Positions 7,969-16,977 of a stretch of DNA of 64,000 nt are shown here, piece after piece. A model generated the notes under the pieces. The model saw only the letters and a list, made by a program, of their open reading frames with translations, did no database searches and was not told the DNA's origin. This DNA comes from Candidatus Gastranaerophilales bacterium (GTDB lineage Bacteria; Cyanobacteriota; Vampirovibrionia; Gastranaerophilales; Gastranaerophilaceae). Both the position numbers and the translations under genes were made by a program. The stretch is taken from positions 203,898-267,897 of the forward strand of contig CALVEN010000002.1 of the NCBI GenBank assembly GCA_944326585.1. The letters run 5' to 3'. Position 1 is the first letter of the stretch; each line of letters begins with the position of its first letter.

Positions 7969-8949
7969 TTATGTATTTTTATTAAGTCTTACGTCTACAA
8001 TTTTGTCACGGACTTTATTACCGGTGAATGCAGCAAGTCCTGCAAAAATTGCCGTGCCAATATAGGTTGCGGCACCAAAGGCATTAGATTTGGCAACCTG
8101 TTTAACGATATTTTTCGGTAAGAATTCTTTGGCGAGCTTGTTACCTTTAACGGTTGCGATGATTTCTTCCGTAATAATCGGAATAAAACTTAATGTAACG
8201 AGTTTGCCTGCATTTTCTTTTATAAATGAGGTTGTTTTTTGCCAGATATTTACAGGCGGATTATCATCAGTACGTTTATTCGTCAATAATGCTACCATTA
8301 TAGGAATTGCGCTGCCTACAAGTTGTACAGGAGTGCGCATTTTTTGTAAAATGTTACCTGCTTTTGAAAATTTGTTCAATGAATGACCAATTTCATGAAA
8401 ACCGCTATATCCTATTTTTTTAGTATCCAATACGATTGTATTTATCGAAAGCATATTTCCTGCATTTTGTCCGTTAGCAAATGGGGCTGCTGCTTTTGAG
8501 AAAATATTATGCAGTATTTTTCGAATCAGAGGACTTTTAGTTTCTGATATTTTTTTGTTAATCGGGCAGGCTTCAAATGATTTTTTAAGAAGATTTTCTA
8601 CTTGACCTCTTACCGTATAAATTTTTTTCGAACCGTCTGCCACCGTAATAGTTGTGTCCGCTAATTTTGAGACATCAATAATTTTTACACCTTTATTGCT
8701 CAAATTTGTTTTATCTAATGCTTTTTCTAATATTTCATCAATTTTGATTGCAGGATCGGGTTTTTGCGGAACCATCTTCATTAGTTTTTCATTTAAAGTA
8801 CGAGAGTAAATTTGATTAACCAGCAGATTTGTAACGTCACCCCCCATATACGCCAACAGTCCTGTTCCAAGACCTATACGCTGGTTTCTGCTCTCATTAT
8901 TTCGAGGTGTAACGGTATTTGTAGTATTTATCGGTAAGATTTGTACCAT
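7969..8949 (-). CDS. Predicted membrane zinc metallopeptidase (HEIGH motif)
   Basis: The 326-residue protein has an HExxH zinc-peptidase motif, HEIGH at residues 185-189, inside 'GYSGFHEIGHSLNK'. Glu261/Glu262 in 'ITEEIIATVKGNKLA' could supply the third zinc ligand, as in gluzincins. Hydrophobic segments at about 208-222, 252-266 and 290-310 suggest membrane association. The N-terminus (MVQILPINTTNTV) is polar and is not a Sec signal. I chose the ATG at 8949, which follows AAGGAG, over the one at 8991. Activity and substrate are inference; I do not recognise a named family. Confidence 0.6.
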   Translation of the reverse strand: MVQILPINTTNTVTPRNNESRNQRIGLGTGLLAYMGGDVTNLLVNQIYSRTLNEKLMKMVPQKPDPAIKIDEILEKALDKTNLSNKGVKIIDVSKLADTTITVADGSKKIYTVRGQVENLLKKSFEACPINKKISETKSPLIRKILHNIFSKAAAPFANGQNAGNMLSINTIVLDTKKIGYSGFHEIGHSLNKFSKAGNILQKMRTPVQLVGSAIPIMVALLTNKRTDDNPPVNIWQKTTSFIKENAGKLVTLSFIPIITEEIIATVKGNKLAKEFLPKNIVKQVAKSNAFGAATYIGTAIFAGLAAFTGNKVRDKIVDVRLNKNT

Positions 8950-8961
8950 AATATCTCCTTT

Positions 8962-8998
8962 TGACAATAATAATTCACGTGAATATTTCAAATTGTCA
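8962..8998. promoter_or_regulatory. Nested palindrome over the metallopeptidase promoter
   Basis: An inner 12-bp perfect palindrome, ATTCACGTGAAT (8973-8984), is enclosed by outer arms TGACAAT (8962-8968) and ATTGTCA (8992-8998). On the minus strand the inner palindrome sits between a possible -35 (TTGAAA) and a possible -10 (TATTGT). This looks like an operator for the 8949 gene. Confidence 0.5.
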
Positions 8999-9022
8999 TT
9001 ATGTTAAAAAAAAGTTACAAAT

Positions 9023-9502
9023 TTATTTTTTAATGCTGCAGCGTTCAAGTTTTCTTACCAGACGTACAATTTTAGATTCTTTATCTGCAGTAATAGAATC
9101 CACAAGGATAGTTGTGCAGCCTAAAAGTTTCCCGCATAATATATCCGTTAGCGGTCTGTCGCCGACAAGGGCACATTCATTAGCTTTTAAGTCATATTTT
9201 TGTAAAAATTCTTTTGCCGGTCCTGTTTGAGGTTTGCAGGCATTAAAAAGAAGCGGAAAATCCGAAATATTTTTTACTTTTTCAATATACTCAGGGTTTT
9301 TGTTGTTGGAAATTACCGCAATAAAAAAGTTTTCTTTTACCTTTTTCAGCCAGCCAAGCATTTCTTCTGTGTATGTGCCTGATTTTGATGCCATTATTGT
9401 ACTGTCAAGATCAAAAAGCATAGCGCGAATCCCTGAATTTTTCAATTCTTCAAGATTAATGTCATAGATACTTTTCAAGTTATAATCAGGCTTTAGAAAC
9501 AT
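9023..9502 (-). CDS. yqeG: YqeG-type HAD phosphatase
   Basis: The 159-residue protein carries the HAD motifs: motif I 'FDLDSTI' (about residues 31-37), motif II 'ISNN' (about 64), a motif III Lys in 'NACKPQTGP', and motif IV 'GDRPLTDI'. Size and the DxDST form match the YqeG subfamily, which includes phosphatidylglycerophosphate phosphatase-like proteins. The physiological substrate is not established here. The gene overlaps the upstream U32 gene by 17 bases, implying an operon. Confidence 0.85.
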   Translation of the reverse strand: MFLKPDYNLKSIYDINLEELKNSGIRAMLFDLDSTIMASKSGTYTEEMLGWLKKVKENFFIAVISNNKNPEYIEKVKNISDFPLLFNACKPQTGPAKEFLQKYDLKANECALVGDRPLTDILCGKLLGCTTILVDSITADKESKIVRLVRKLERCSIKK

Positions 9503-10730
9503 ATTCTTTTACTCCTATTGTACGTGCTAATGCGTATTTGTAATCCTCCGGTGCTTTTTCAAACCACAAATAAACATCGTCATTTGTATTGCCGAGGGGT
9601 TGTTCTTCTCCGTCTTTATTTTTAATTTCAAGAATTTTTGTAATGAATTGTTCGGTTGGTGTTATAATTTCGACTTCATCGTTTAAATGAATTTTATTTT
9701 TAATTTTTACTAAATAGCTGTCATCTTGTTTCCCGTGAAATTCAAACAGAAAATCAGCGCCGGCAAGTCCTTTTGAAATATTATAGCTGTAGCTGTCTGG
9801 TGTATTTTCCCCGAGTGCAAAGCCTGTTGTATAGCCGCGGTTGCCGACTTTTTGTAATTCTATAAAATACTTATGCATATCGGCATCAGGGTTTTGCCTT
9901 AATTCATCAAGTGCATTCCTGTAAGTTTTTGCAACAGCGGAAACATAATAAAGGCTTTTTGTTCTGCCTTCAACTTTTAATGAATCGACACCAGCGTCAA
10001 TAAGTTCTTTTAAGTGTTCAACAAGACATAAATCTTTAGGGCTTAAAATGTGTGAGCCTCTTTCGTCCTGATTAATTTCGTAATACTGATCCGGGCGGGT
10101 GCTTTCAACGAGTTTATAACTCCAGCGGCAGGGTTGAGAACAGTTGCCGTGGTTAGCTTTCCTTTCACCGTTTGTAAAATAATCACTCAAAAGGCATCTG
10201 CCGGAAAAAGACACACATTGTGATCCGTGGATAAAGCTTTCAAGTTCAATATCAGGAACCCGGCGGCGGATTTCCGCAATATCTTTAATTGCAAGTTCAC
10301 GTGCAAGAATTACACGGCTTGCGCCAAAATCACGCCAGAATTTTACACTTTCGTAATTCAAAGTATTAGTTTGCGTGCTTATGTGAAGCGGAGTTTCCGG
10401 CATGTATTTTTTAACAAGATTTATAACTCCGAAATCACTTACGATAACAGCATCAGGATTAGACTCTTTAAGCTTGTCGATTGATTTTTCCAGAAGCTCA
10501 ATATCGTTATTAAATGCAAAAATATTTAAAGTTAAATATGCTTTTGCGCCAAGACTGTGTGCCAAATCGACTGCGTTTTTGAGATTGTCAAGGGTTATAA
10601 TTTCGCCCTTGCGCATTGCTCTGAGGCTAAAATCCACAATGCCTAAATATACGGCATTAGCACCGTAACGTATTGCATATTCCAGCTTTTCAAGATTGCC
10701 CGCCGGCATCAACAGTTCTACATCTCTCAT
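9486..10730 (-). CDS. U32-family protein, TrhP/YegQ-like tRNA hydroxylation factor
   Basis: The 414-residue protein belongs to peptidase family U32. Its start 'ELLMPAGNLEKLEYAIRYGANAVYLG' is typical, as is 'SFIHGSQCVSFSGRCLLSDYF'. Cys172, Cys179, Cys197 or Cys201 and Cys235 match the four-cysteine pattern that holds an iron-sulfur cluster in this family. Members such as TrhP and RlhA hydroxylate tRNA U34 or 23S rRNA rather than cutting proteins; TrhP fits best by length. The ATG follows TATCAT by 7 bases with no ribosome binding site, so the mRNA is probably leaderless. Confidence 0.82.
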   Translation of the reverse strand: MRDVELLMPAGNLEKLEYAIRYGANAVYLGIVDFSLRAMRKGEIITLDNLKNAVDLAHSLGAKAYLTLNIFAFNNDIELLEKSIDKLKESNPDAVIVSDFGVINLVKKYMPETPLHISTQTNTLNYESVKFWRDFGASRVILARELAIKDIAEIRRRVPDIELESFIHGSQCVSFSGRCLLSDYFTNGERKANHGNCSQPCRWSYKLVESTRPDQYYEINQDERGSHILSPKDLCLVEHLKELIDAGVDSLKVEGRTKSLYYVSAVAKTYRNALDELRQNPDADMHKYFIELQKVGNRGYTTGFALGENTPDSYSYNISKGLAGADFLFEFHGKQDDSYLVKIKNKIHLNDEVEIITPTEQFITKILEIKNKDGEEQPLGNTNDDVYLWFEKAPEDYKYALARTIGVKEYVSKA

Positions 10731-10736
10731 ACCAGA

Positions 10737-10765
10737 ATGATACTCAAAAGGTGATAAATAATCAA
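10737..10765 (-). promoter_or_regulatory. Promoter for the leaderless U32 transcript
   Basis: On the minus strand TTGATT (10765-10760), a 17-base spacer and TATCAT (10742-10737). The -10 box ends 7 bases before the ATG at 10730. Confidence 0.65.
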
Positions 10766-10779
10766 CCGATTAGGTGATG

Positions 10780-10809
10780 TTGTTTTTTGATTTATGTAGA
10801 AAATAGAAT
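10780..10809 (+). promoter_or_regulatory. Promoter of the 44-residue membrane protein gene
   Basis: TTGTTT (10780-10785), an 18-base spacer and TAGAAT (10804-10809). Its -35 lies close to that of the divergent U32 promoter. Confidence 0.5.
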
Positions 10810-10831
10810 ATATAGAGATTGGAGAAAATAT

Positions 10832-10966
10832 ATGCAAACTATAGAAAACGCTGCAACTACAATAAAAGAAATCTGGCAATATCAACACCCCGTAATGCAT
10901 ACCTGGTTTTTGCTGAGCGCTGTGTCACTTTGTTCTATGTTTGCTGTTTTGTATTTTGTGATTTAA
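10832..10966 (+). CDS. Small single-span membrane protein (44 aa)
   Basis: A short reading frame starts with ATG, preceded by GGAG seven bases upstream, and ends at TAA. The product has a polar N-terminus ('MQTIENAATTIKEIWQYQHP') and one hydrophobic helix at about residues 25-44, at the very C-terminus. It has its own promoter and is divergent from the U32 gene. The function is unknown; the combination of promoter, ribosome binding site and membrane helix supports a real gene. Confidence 0.6.
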   Translation: MQTIENAATTIKEIWQYQHPVMHTWFLLSAVSLCSMFAVLYFVI

Positions 10967-11000
10967 AAAATTTGATGTTGCAAAATAAATATTTATAATA

Positions 11001-11627
11001 CTATTCTTCCATAGTATATTCATAATTCGGTTTATTTTTTACAGATTCATCATCTTTTGTTTTAAAACTCATTATAAAAATCTGGTCTTTTTTAATCTCC
11101 ATTTCTTTGCCCTTATTTGCATAAGACAAAGGTGTGCTTTCATATAAAGAAACTGCAGCTGATTTTGCACGATTTCCCTGTTCGTTTTTAACCGCACCTT
11201 CGACCAGTGCTACACCCGGGCCAAAGAATCCGTCGACAAGCTTGTTGCCTACAATTACTGCTCCTTGTTTTGCAACGGAACCTGCGCTTATACCGCTCAT
11301 TGAACTATATTTACCAACCATATTTTGGCTAATTCCGTAAGTTTGACCTTTTGATATATCGTGAAATTTAACCGGTACAAATGTAAATGTTGCATTGCGT
11401 TTAAGCCTTTTAGGTTCTGTAACATCAACAATTTTACCTTCTATTGTGCTGCCTGCTTTTATATAATAGTCATTATCAGTTACAAAATCTTCTACAATTT
11501 TGACAGACCAAGTTTCCGGCGGATTTGCTGTCGTAAAATCCGACATCGCCTGAACTTTTACATTTTTAGCCATAACAGGCTGAAATCCAAATAAAATTAC
11601 CGCTAAAAGAATTAATGTCTTCTTCAT
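11001..11627 (-). CDS. Secreted protein of unknown function downstream of uvrA
   Basis: The product is about 208 residues with a Sec signal peptide (MKKTLILLAVILFGFQPVMA). The mature part contains a segment like 'KAGSTIEGKIVDVTEPKRLKRNATFTFVPVKF', reminiscent of small beta-barrel periplasmic proteins, and a Gly/Ala-rich stretch near 115-135. The GAGGT ribosome binding site overlaps the uvrA stop codon and is spaced for the third of three clustered ATGs (11627). It is co-transcribed with uvrA, but nothing links it to DNA repair. Confidence 0.7.
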   Translation of the reverse strand: MKKTLILLAVILFGFQPVMAKNVKVQAMSDFTTANPPETWSVKIVEDFVTDNDYYIKAGSTIEGKIVDVTEPKRLKRNATFTFVPVKFHDISKGQTYGISQNMVGKYSSMSGISAGSVAKQGAVIVGNKLVDGFFGPGVALVEGAVKNEQGNRAKSAAVSLYESTPLSYANKGKEMEIKKDQIFIMSFKTKDDESVKNKPNYEYTMEE

Positions 11628-11634
11628 CATAACC

Positions 11635-14463
11635 TCACTTATCAAAAATTGCCTTCAAATATTGTCCTGTATAAGATTTTTTATTCTTTGCAACTTCACG
11701 CGGAGAACCGGTTGCAATAATTTCACCGCCGTTATTTCCTCCTTCAGGTCCCAAATCAATTATATAATCCGCAACCTTAATCAAATCCAGATTATGCTCA
11801 ATTATCAAAATAGTATTGCCTTGATCTGCAAGTCTTTGTAATATTTTTATTAATTTATCCAAATCTGCCCAGTGTAACCCTACTGACGGTTCATCCAGAA
11901 GATACAAAGTTTTGCCTGTAGCACGTTTATTAAGCTCGGACGCAAGTTTTATACGCTGGGCTTCACCGCCTGACAAAGTTGTTGCGCTCTGACCGAGTTT
12001 GATATAATCCAACCCCACGTCATTCAAGGTTTTAAGCTTATTTTTAATCGCAGGGATACTGTCAAAAAATTCCAGAGCTTCTTTAACACTCATTTCCAAA
12101 ACATCAGAAATGGTCTTTCCTTTATATTTAACTTCCAGAGTTTCCCTGTTGTAACGCTTGCCTTTACATACATCACATTTGACATAAACATCGGACAAAA
12201 AGTTCATCTCAATTTTCAAAAGTCCGTCGCCCTTGCAAGCTTCGCAGCGTCCGCCTTTTACGTTAAAACTAAATCTGCCGGGCTTGTAGCCTCTGACTTT
12301 TGCCTCGTTGGTTTTGGAATAAAGTTCTCTGATATGCGTGAAAACATCCGTGTACGTCGCCGGGTTTGACCTCGGAGTTCTGCCGATTGGAGATTGATCA
12401 ATATCAATTATTTTGTCAATATGTTCAAACCCCGTAATTTCATCTACGCCCTGCGGTTTTGGTTTGTTTCCTCTTAATTTATGAATTGCATATTCATAAA
12501 TCAAATCCTGCATAAGAGTTGATTTGCCGGAGCCTGAAACACCCGTTAAAACAACAATTTTCCCGAGCGGAATATCAACGTCAATATTTTTAAGGTTATT
12601 CAAATGTGCATTTTTAACATGCAAAAAGTGTCCGTTTCCTTCTCGAACTTTTTCAGGAATGGGAATAAATTTTTCACCGCTCAGGTACTTCCCTGTTATT
12701 GAGCGTTTAGCGGCAATAATATCTTCAACGGAACCCTGTGCGATGATTTCGCCGCCGTTAATTCCGGCTTTCGGACCTATATCTACAATATAATCGGCAT
12801 TACGTATTGTTTCCTCGTCATGCTCGACGACGACAAGAGTATTGCCGAGATTTCGGAGTTTTATAAGCGTTTTAATAAGTCTGTCATTATCTCTTTGATG
12901 AAGTCCTATTGAAGGTTCGTCAAGAACATATAAAACGCCCGAAAGCCCGCTGCCGATTTGGGTTGCAAGTCTTATTCTCTGAGCCTCGCCGCCGGACAAT
13001 GTACCTGCCATACGCGCAAGGTTTAGATATCCTAAGCCTACATCTTTCAAAAATCTCAAACGTGCTCTGATTTCATCCAAAATTTGTTTTGCAATTTGTA
13101 TATGATAATCCGATAAATCAAGATAAAGACTTTCTATAAAGTCGTACTCATCTTCAACAGACATAAGAGTAAATTCATAAATATTTTTATCTTTTATTGT
13201 TACTGCGAGAGAAAACGGCTTTAATCTTGCACCTTTACATGCAGGACAAGGCGTTGTAATCATATATTTTTCAATTTCTTCTCTCCAGTATTCGGCAGTT
13301 GATTCATTGTAACGCTTTTCAAGATACGGTATTACACCGATATGCCGGTGGTACTGAGTACAATAGCGTTTAGTTCCAAAACGTTTAACATGAAATGCAA
13401 CAAGATCATCTCCGCCGTAGAGGATTATTTTCTGCTGTTCTTCGGACAATTCGCCAAAAGGCTTATTCATATCAATCCCGTAATGTGATGCAACGGATTT
13501 TAAAACATCATCATAATAGGTATTGGAAGTTTTTGACCACGGATATATTGCCCCGTCTGCAAGTGATTTGGTTTTATCCGGAACAATCAAATTCGGATCA
13601 ATTACAAAATCCGCACCCAAGCCAGCACATCTTTCGCATGCACCATAGGGATTGTTAAAAGAAAAGATTCTCGGGGCAAGTTCTTCAAAACTTAAATTAC
13701 ATTTCGGGCATGCCAGCTTTTCGCTGTAAATAACTTCTTTATCCCCGATAATATCGACAATTGCTATACCGTCGGCTTTCTTTAATGCTATTTGAACACT
13801 GTCCGCAATACGCGACTGAGCACTTTCTTTAACAACAATTCTGTCTACAACCACATGGATTGTATGTTTCTGGGTTTTATTTAATTTAATTTCATCCTCA
13901 TCAAGATTATATATTTCACCGTCAACCTTAACTCTTACAAAACCTTCCTGCCTGAGTTCTTCAAATGTTGACTGGAATTCGCCTTTTTTGCCGCGGGCAA
14001 TCGGCGCCAGAATTTGGATTTTAGTGCCTTCCGGAAGTTTCATAATACTATTTACGATTTCATCAAGCGACTGGGGTTTGATTTCCGCACCGCACTCGGG
14101 GCAATGCGGAATTCCGACACGTGCGTATAAAAGTCTTAAATAATCATAAATTTCAGTGACCGTTCCGACGGTTGATCTGGGGTTGTTGCTTGTTGATTTT
14201 TGATCAATTGAAATAGCAGGAGAAAGTCCGTCGATATATTCGACATTGGGTTTATCCATCTGCCCCAGAAACTGACGTGCATATGTTGAAAGACTTTCTA
14301 TATATCTTCTTTGACCTTCCGCAAAAATTGTGTCAAAGGCAAGTGAACTTTTTCCGCTTCCTGAAACACCGGTAAACACAACAAGTTCGTTCTTCGGAAT
14401 TTCCAGAGAAACATCTTTTAGATTATGTTCTTTTGCACCCTTAATTTTTATTGTGTCCCGCAT
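11635..14463 (-). CDS. uvrA: Excinuclease ABC subunit A
   Basis: UvrA is the damage-recognition ATPase of nucleotide excision repair. The 942-residue product has both ABC modules: Walker A '[12 protein letters not shown]' near the N-terminus and '[11 protein letters not shown]' in the second half, each with an 'LSGGEAQRI' signature. It also has the zinc-binding cysteine pairs ('CPKC..CERC' and 'CEAC..CDVC'). Length is normal. A CATAAT box ends 7 bases before the ATG and no ribosome binding site is present, so the mRNA is predicted to be leaderless. A secreted-protein gene follows after 7 bases. Confidence 0.98.
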   Translation of the reverse strand: MRDTIKIKGAKEHNLKDVSLEIPKNELVVFTGVSGSGKSSLAFDTIFAEGQRRYIESLSTYARQFLGQMDKPNVEYIDGLSPAISIDQKSTSNNPRSTVGTVTEIYDYLRLLYARVGIPHCPECGAEIKPQSLDEIVNSIMKLPEGTKIQILAPIARGKKGEFQSTFEELRQEGFVRVKVDGEIYNLDEDEIKLNKTQKHTIHVVVDRIVVKESAQSRIADSVQIALKKADGIAIVDIIGDKEVIYSEKLACPKCNLSFEELAPRIFSFNNPYGACERCAGLGADFVIDPNLIVPDKTKSLADGAIYPWSKTSNTYYDDVLKSVASHYGIDMNKPFGELSEEQQKIILYGGDDLVAFHVKRFGTKRYCTQYHRHIGVIPYLEKRYNESTAEYWREEIEKYMITTPCPACKGARLKPFSLAVTIKDKNIYEFTLMSVEDEYDFIESLYLDLSDYHIQIAKQILDEIRARLRFLKDVGLGYLNLARMAGTLSGGEAQRIRLATQIGSGLSGVLYVLDEPSIGLHQRDNDRLIKTLIKLRNLGNTLVVVEHDEETIRNADYIVDIGPKAGINGGEIIAQGSVEDIIAAKRSITGKYLSGEKFIPIPEKVREGNGHFLHVKNAHLNNLKNIDVDIPLGKIVVLTGVSGSGKSTLMQDLIYEYAIHKLRGNKPKPQGVDEITGFEHIDKIIDIDQSPIGRTPRSNPATYTDVFTHIRELYSKTNEAKVRGYKPGRFSFNVKGGRCEACKGDGLLKIEMNFLSDVYVKCDVCKGKRYNRETLEVKYKGKTISDVLEMSVKEALEFFDSIPAIKNKLKTLNDVGLDYIKLGQSATTLSGGEAQRIKLASELNKRATGKTLYLLDEPSVGLHWADLDKLIKILQRLADQGNTILIIEHNLDLIKVADYIIDLGPEGGNNGGEIIATGSPREVAKNKKSYTGQYLKAIFDK

Positions 14464-14469
14464 ACCTGT

Positions 14470-14497
14470 ATTATGACATGTAAAACAGGAATTTCAA
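14470..14497 (-). promoter_or_regulatory. Promoter for leaderless uvrA
   Basis: On the minus strand TTGAAA (14497-14492), a 16-base spacer and CATAAT (14475-14470), ending 7 bases before the ATG. I saw no inverted-repeat SOS-like operator next to it. Confidence 0.65.
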
Positions 14498-14505
14498 ACT
14501 ATTTT

Positions 14506-15279
14506 TTAATATCCGTCATAGGTGGACGTTTCACCGTCAGATAAAATCTTACGATTATTAACAACGTCATTGCGGCCGGCCGTAACTGAAACATTTTCGG
14601 TATATTGACGCGTATTATTCGGGGTAATTCTGTAACGCTGGACAAGCACTCTGTCGGATTTATCATCACCGCTTATGTCTACCAGTGTATTTCTGCAGCC
14701 GTTTAAAGTATATTTGTCTTTTTTTACGGAACCCTGAATATAGGCATTTGATAGCCCTTCAAACATATATCCGTTATTATTTCTGTATATGGCGGCGTAA
14801 TTTCTTGCCGCTTGCTCCGGAAATGTAACACTTGTTCCGTTTTTTAATACAACATTATAATAATCAACCCCTTCATCCTCGTATAATCCGACAAACTGTA
14901 TATCACGTTCATTAAATGCGACATTACCGACAGACACCGGAGAAACAGGCGTTGTATAAATGTTATTCATCGCAGTAACCGTTTGCAGATAATTCATCAT
15001 AATAGCTGTAGGCAGTATATAGTTATAATAAGGGTTATAATAGTAAACCGGCGGCACATAAGGGAACCATTGCGTTTCGGTTGTTTCGTTCATTAATTCG
15101 GAAGCTTCGGCTTTTGGCAGCACCGGAGGCGCTGCCGCCATTGCAAGAATTAATGCTGCAGTCGGAACAGATTTTCTGACACTTGTTAAAACTGCGTTGT
15201 TATCATTTTTTTCGGTTTTCTTTGCAGAAAAATTGATATTATTTTTGTAACTAAATCCGGATACAGGTAAAACTTTCAT
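14506..15279 (-). CDS. Lineage-specific protein with INFSAK N-terminus and Tyr/Pro-rich segment
   Basis: The 257-residue protein is of unknown function. The N-terminus 'MKVLPVSGFSYKNNINFSAK' matches the tail seen on other proteins here. A hydrophobic segment follows (about 40-58, 'TAALILAMAAAPPVL') that could be a membrane span or late signal. A Tyr/Pro-rich stretch (about 72-92) and beta-rich repeats near 'DIQFVGLYEDEGVDYYNVVLKNGT' come next. The ATG at 15279 is preferred to 15285 because TAGGAG is correctly spaced only for the former. Confidence 0.6.
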   Translation of the reverse strand: MKVLPVSGFSYKNNINFSAKKTEKNDNNAVLTSVRKSVPTAALILAMAAAPPVLPKAEASELMNETTETQWFPYVPPVYYYNPYYNYILPTAIMMNYLQTVTAMNNIYTTPVSPVSVGNVAFNERDIQFVGLYEDEGVDYYNVVLKNGTSVTFPEQAARNYAAIYRNNNGYMFEGLSNAYIQGSVKKDKYTLNGCRNTLVDISGDDKSDRVLVQRYRITPNNTRQYTENVSVTAGRNDVVNNRKILSDGETSTYDGY

Positions 15280-15434
15280 ACTCATACTCCTATTTATAAG
15301 TATTAAAACATCAAAAAATATTTTTTGCTATATAATCTAAACAGAAATTTACAGGATTTTTGTTTGAAAAATAATTTTAATCACTAGCAAAAAATATTTT
15401 TACCGATTTTAATATAACAACAAGGAGAAAAAAC

Positions 15435-16031
15435 ATGCAAACAGTAAATAATCATCTGCAAAATTTTAACGCGTACAATCAATCTTTTACAGGTATCAAA
15501 AAAGTTAAATGTCTGGGTTTATATGAAAAATATCCGGACTTGGGAAAAGAATTGGTTGATACTTTTAAAAACAATTCTAAAGCCATGGATTTTTGCAAAA
15601 AATATGACGTCAATATTATTTTTCATGCCGCAAAAGATTATATTGACAGTGTAAAATCCTCGGTGAATATTTTTTATGATAACGTTACAAAAAGTAAATT
15701 TAAAAAATTCTTTAACAATCATGAGGACCGGATTGAAATAAGCGGCTGGGGCAATGAATACAATATAGCCGACAGTCTTAAAGAAGCAACTGAAAGTCTT
15801 AAATCTGCTATCTCTTCTGCCGGTTCAAATACACGGCGACCAACAGGACTTTTGGATGCTCATATTGATTTAGCGGATAAAAAAATGCAGGAAGTTTTAG
15901 ACCAAAAAGCATTGGCAGAACAGAATAAATTAGCTAAAGCTGAACTAAAAAAACGCATTCAATCAGCTCAACTTGATGAAAAAGCCAGACTTAACAATTC
16001 TATTAAGGATTTGATAAATAAAAGTTCATAA
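15435..16031 (+). CDS. Lineage-specific protein with NQSFTG N-terminus
   Basis: The 198-residue protein begins 'MQTVNNHLQNFNAYNQSFTG', an Asn/Gln-rich tail ending in F-T-G, and has no Sec signal. The middle is mixed alpha/beta. The C-terminal third (about 145-195) is a long Lys/Glu/Ala-rich helix ('KKMQEVLDQKALAEQNKLAKAELKKRI'), likely a coiled coil. AAGGAG stands 7 bases before the ATG and a strong terminator follows, so it is a single-gene unit. I cannot assign a function. Confidence 0.65.
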   Translation: MQTVNNHLQNFNAYNQSFTGIKKVKCLGLYEKYPDLGKELVDTFKNNSKAMDFCKKYDVNIIFHAAKDYIDSVKSSVNIFYDNVTKSKFKKFFNNHEDRIEISGWGNEYNIADSLKEATESLKSAISSAGSNTRRPTGLLDAHIDLADKKMQEVLDQKALAEQNKLAKAELKKRIQSAQLDEKARLNNSIKDLINKSS

Positions 16032-16058
16032 CATTGAAAAATAATGACTAAACTTATA

Positions 16059-16086
16059 AGAGAGTAACAACTGTTACTCTCTTTTT
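16059..16086 (+). terminator. Rho-independent terminator
   Basis: An 11-bp perfect stem (16059-16069 with 16072-16082, AGAGAGTAACA/TGTTACTCTCT) is followed by T5. It lies 28 bases after the 15435 gene. Confidence 0.92.
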
Positions 16087-16231
16087 AATTGTCATTAAGG
16101 TTACTATTCTGGAACCCCTGTGAGAATTTAAATATCTATAAACAACTTGTTTGTATTATGAAACAGACAACTCAAATATAATATTAAAATTATTACATGG
16201 CTGGGCTACGTTTAACATCAACGACTTTTTG

Positions 16232-16240
16232 TGTTATAAT
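16232..16240 (+). promoter_or_regulatory. Extended -10 promoter (TGTTATAAT)
   Basis: A TGnTATAAT box about 50 bases upstream of the secreted protein gene at 16291, which also has its own strong AAGGAGG site. Confidence 0.55.
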
Positions 16241-16290
16241 TATATTTATTAAAAATTATATAATTATTCAAATATAATAAGGAGGCTTTT

Positions 16291-16713
16291 ATGAAAAAGT
16301 TAGTTGTTTTATTTATTGCTATAATACTGTTTACTATGAATGGAGCATTCGCTCGCGATGTTGACAGAAAAATTATTAAAAATGCAACAGTAGAGCAAAT
16401 ACAATCAATAATTCTAGATACAATTAGCCTTTATGAAGGTGTAATTACAAAAAAAGAAATAAATAAAAATGAACACAAATACGTGGTTGATTATAATGGA
16501 ACAACTTTTTTGGGTATGGTAGGCTGGTCTAAAGATAAAAAATATCCTAAAGCTATGTTTTCTTGTCAATTAAAGCAAAAAGGCGATGATGTAGAAATAG
16601 TTACAAGAAAAGTCATTTATTCTGGTTGGTTTGGACCACAAGCTGTTTTTAGTCATTACAAAAAAATATATCAAGAAATAGAATATCAAGGATTTGTAAT
16701 AGAAAAAGGATAA
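16291..16713 (+). CDS. Small secreted protein
   Basis: The 140-residue product has a Sec signal peptide (about 1-21, 'MKKLVVLFIAIILFTMNGAFA'). The mature part is a compact, charged domain of about 118 residues with Trp, Tyr and Phe ('GWSKDKKYPKAMFSCQL'), probably beta-rich. One mature Cys is visible. The ATG is preceded by AAGGAGG. No family recognised. It has its own promoter and terminator. Confidence 0.7.
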   Translation: MKKLVVLFIAIILFTMNGAFARDVDRKIIKNATVEQIQSIILDTISLYEGVITKKEINKNEHKYVVDYNGTTFLGMVGWSKDKKYPKAMFSCQLKQKGDDVEIVTRKVIYSGWFGPQAVFSHYKKIYQEIEYQGFVIEKG

Positions 16714-16752
16714 AAATATACAATGTATAATTTTTATACCTAATAAAAAAAA

Positions 16753-16780
16753 GACGATAACAAATGTCATCGTCTTTTTT
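16753..16780. terminator. Terminator hairpin with A- and T-runs
   Basis: Stem GACGATAACA/TGTCATCGTC with one mismatch, flanked by A-run and T6. It serves the 16291 gene on the plus strand. On the minus strand it follows the tRNA-Leu 3' fragment, as its diverged twin at 16943-16976 follows the intact tRNA. Confidence 0.85.
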
Positions 16781-16781
16781 A

Positions 16782-16802
16782 TGGTGTCGTAGGCGGGACT
16801 TG
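16782..16802 (-). pseudogene. tRNA-Leu 3'-end fragment
   Basis: A 28-base stretch (16775-16802) is identical to 16971-16998, which covers the terminator T-run, CCA end, acceptor strand and part of the T-arm of tRNA-Leu(GAG). Homology stops abruptly inside the T-arm. This is the 3' end of a lost second copy, or an attachment-site scar. Confidence 0.8.
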
Positions 16803-16942
16803 TCTTGCTGCGCCTCGCATTAAACGGGTCTACGCTTTTTGCTTTTTACGGCATTTATGCCGAAAGCAAAAAGGCTCCGCCCTCTGCTCGGCTTGCGCTG
16901 AACCCGCTATAGACGGATTAAAGTCCTCACCATTCTACAAAT
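16803..16942. repeat. Hairpin-rich filler between tRNA-Leu copies
   Basis: A 140-base non-coding stretch. Its core (16835-16873) is a strong two-part hairpin: CTTTTTGCTTT with AAAGCAAAAAG enclosing CGGCAT/ATGCCG. Outside lie CGGGTCTA and a partial match TAGACGG. It also contains the 17-mer CTGCGCCTCGCATTAAA (16808-16824), which recurs at 5747-5763, just after tRNA-Met. It is richer in G and C than its surroundings. Probably a small palindromic repeat. Confidence 0.55.
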
Positions 16943-16976
16943 AAAAAAGATGATAACAAAAGTTATCATCTTTTTT
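16943..16976. terminator. Terminator of tRNA-Leu
   Basis: A 15-bp perfect stem (AAAAAAGATGATAAC / GTTATCATCTTTTTT, loop AAAA), directly after the tRNA on the minus strand. Confidence 0.88.
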
Positions 16977-16977
16977 A

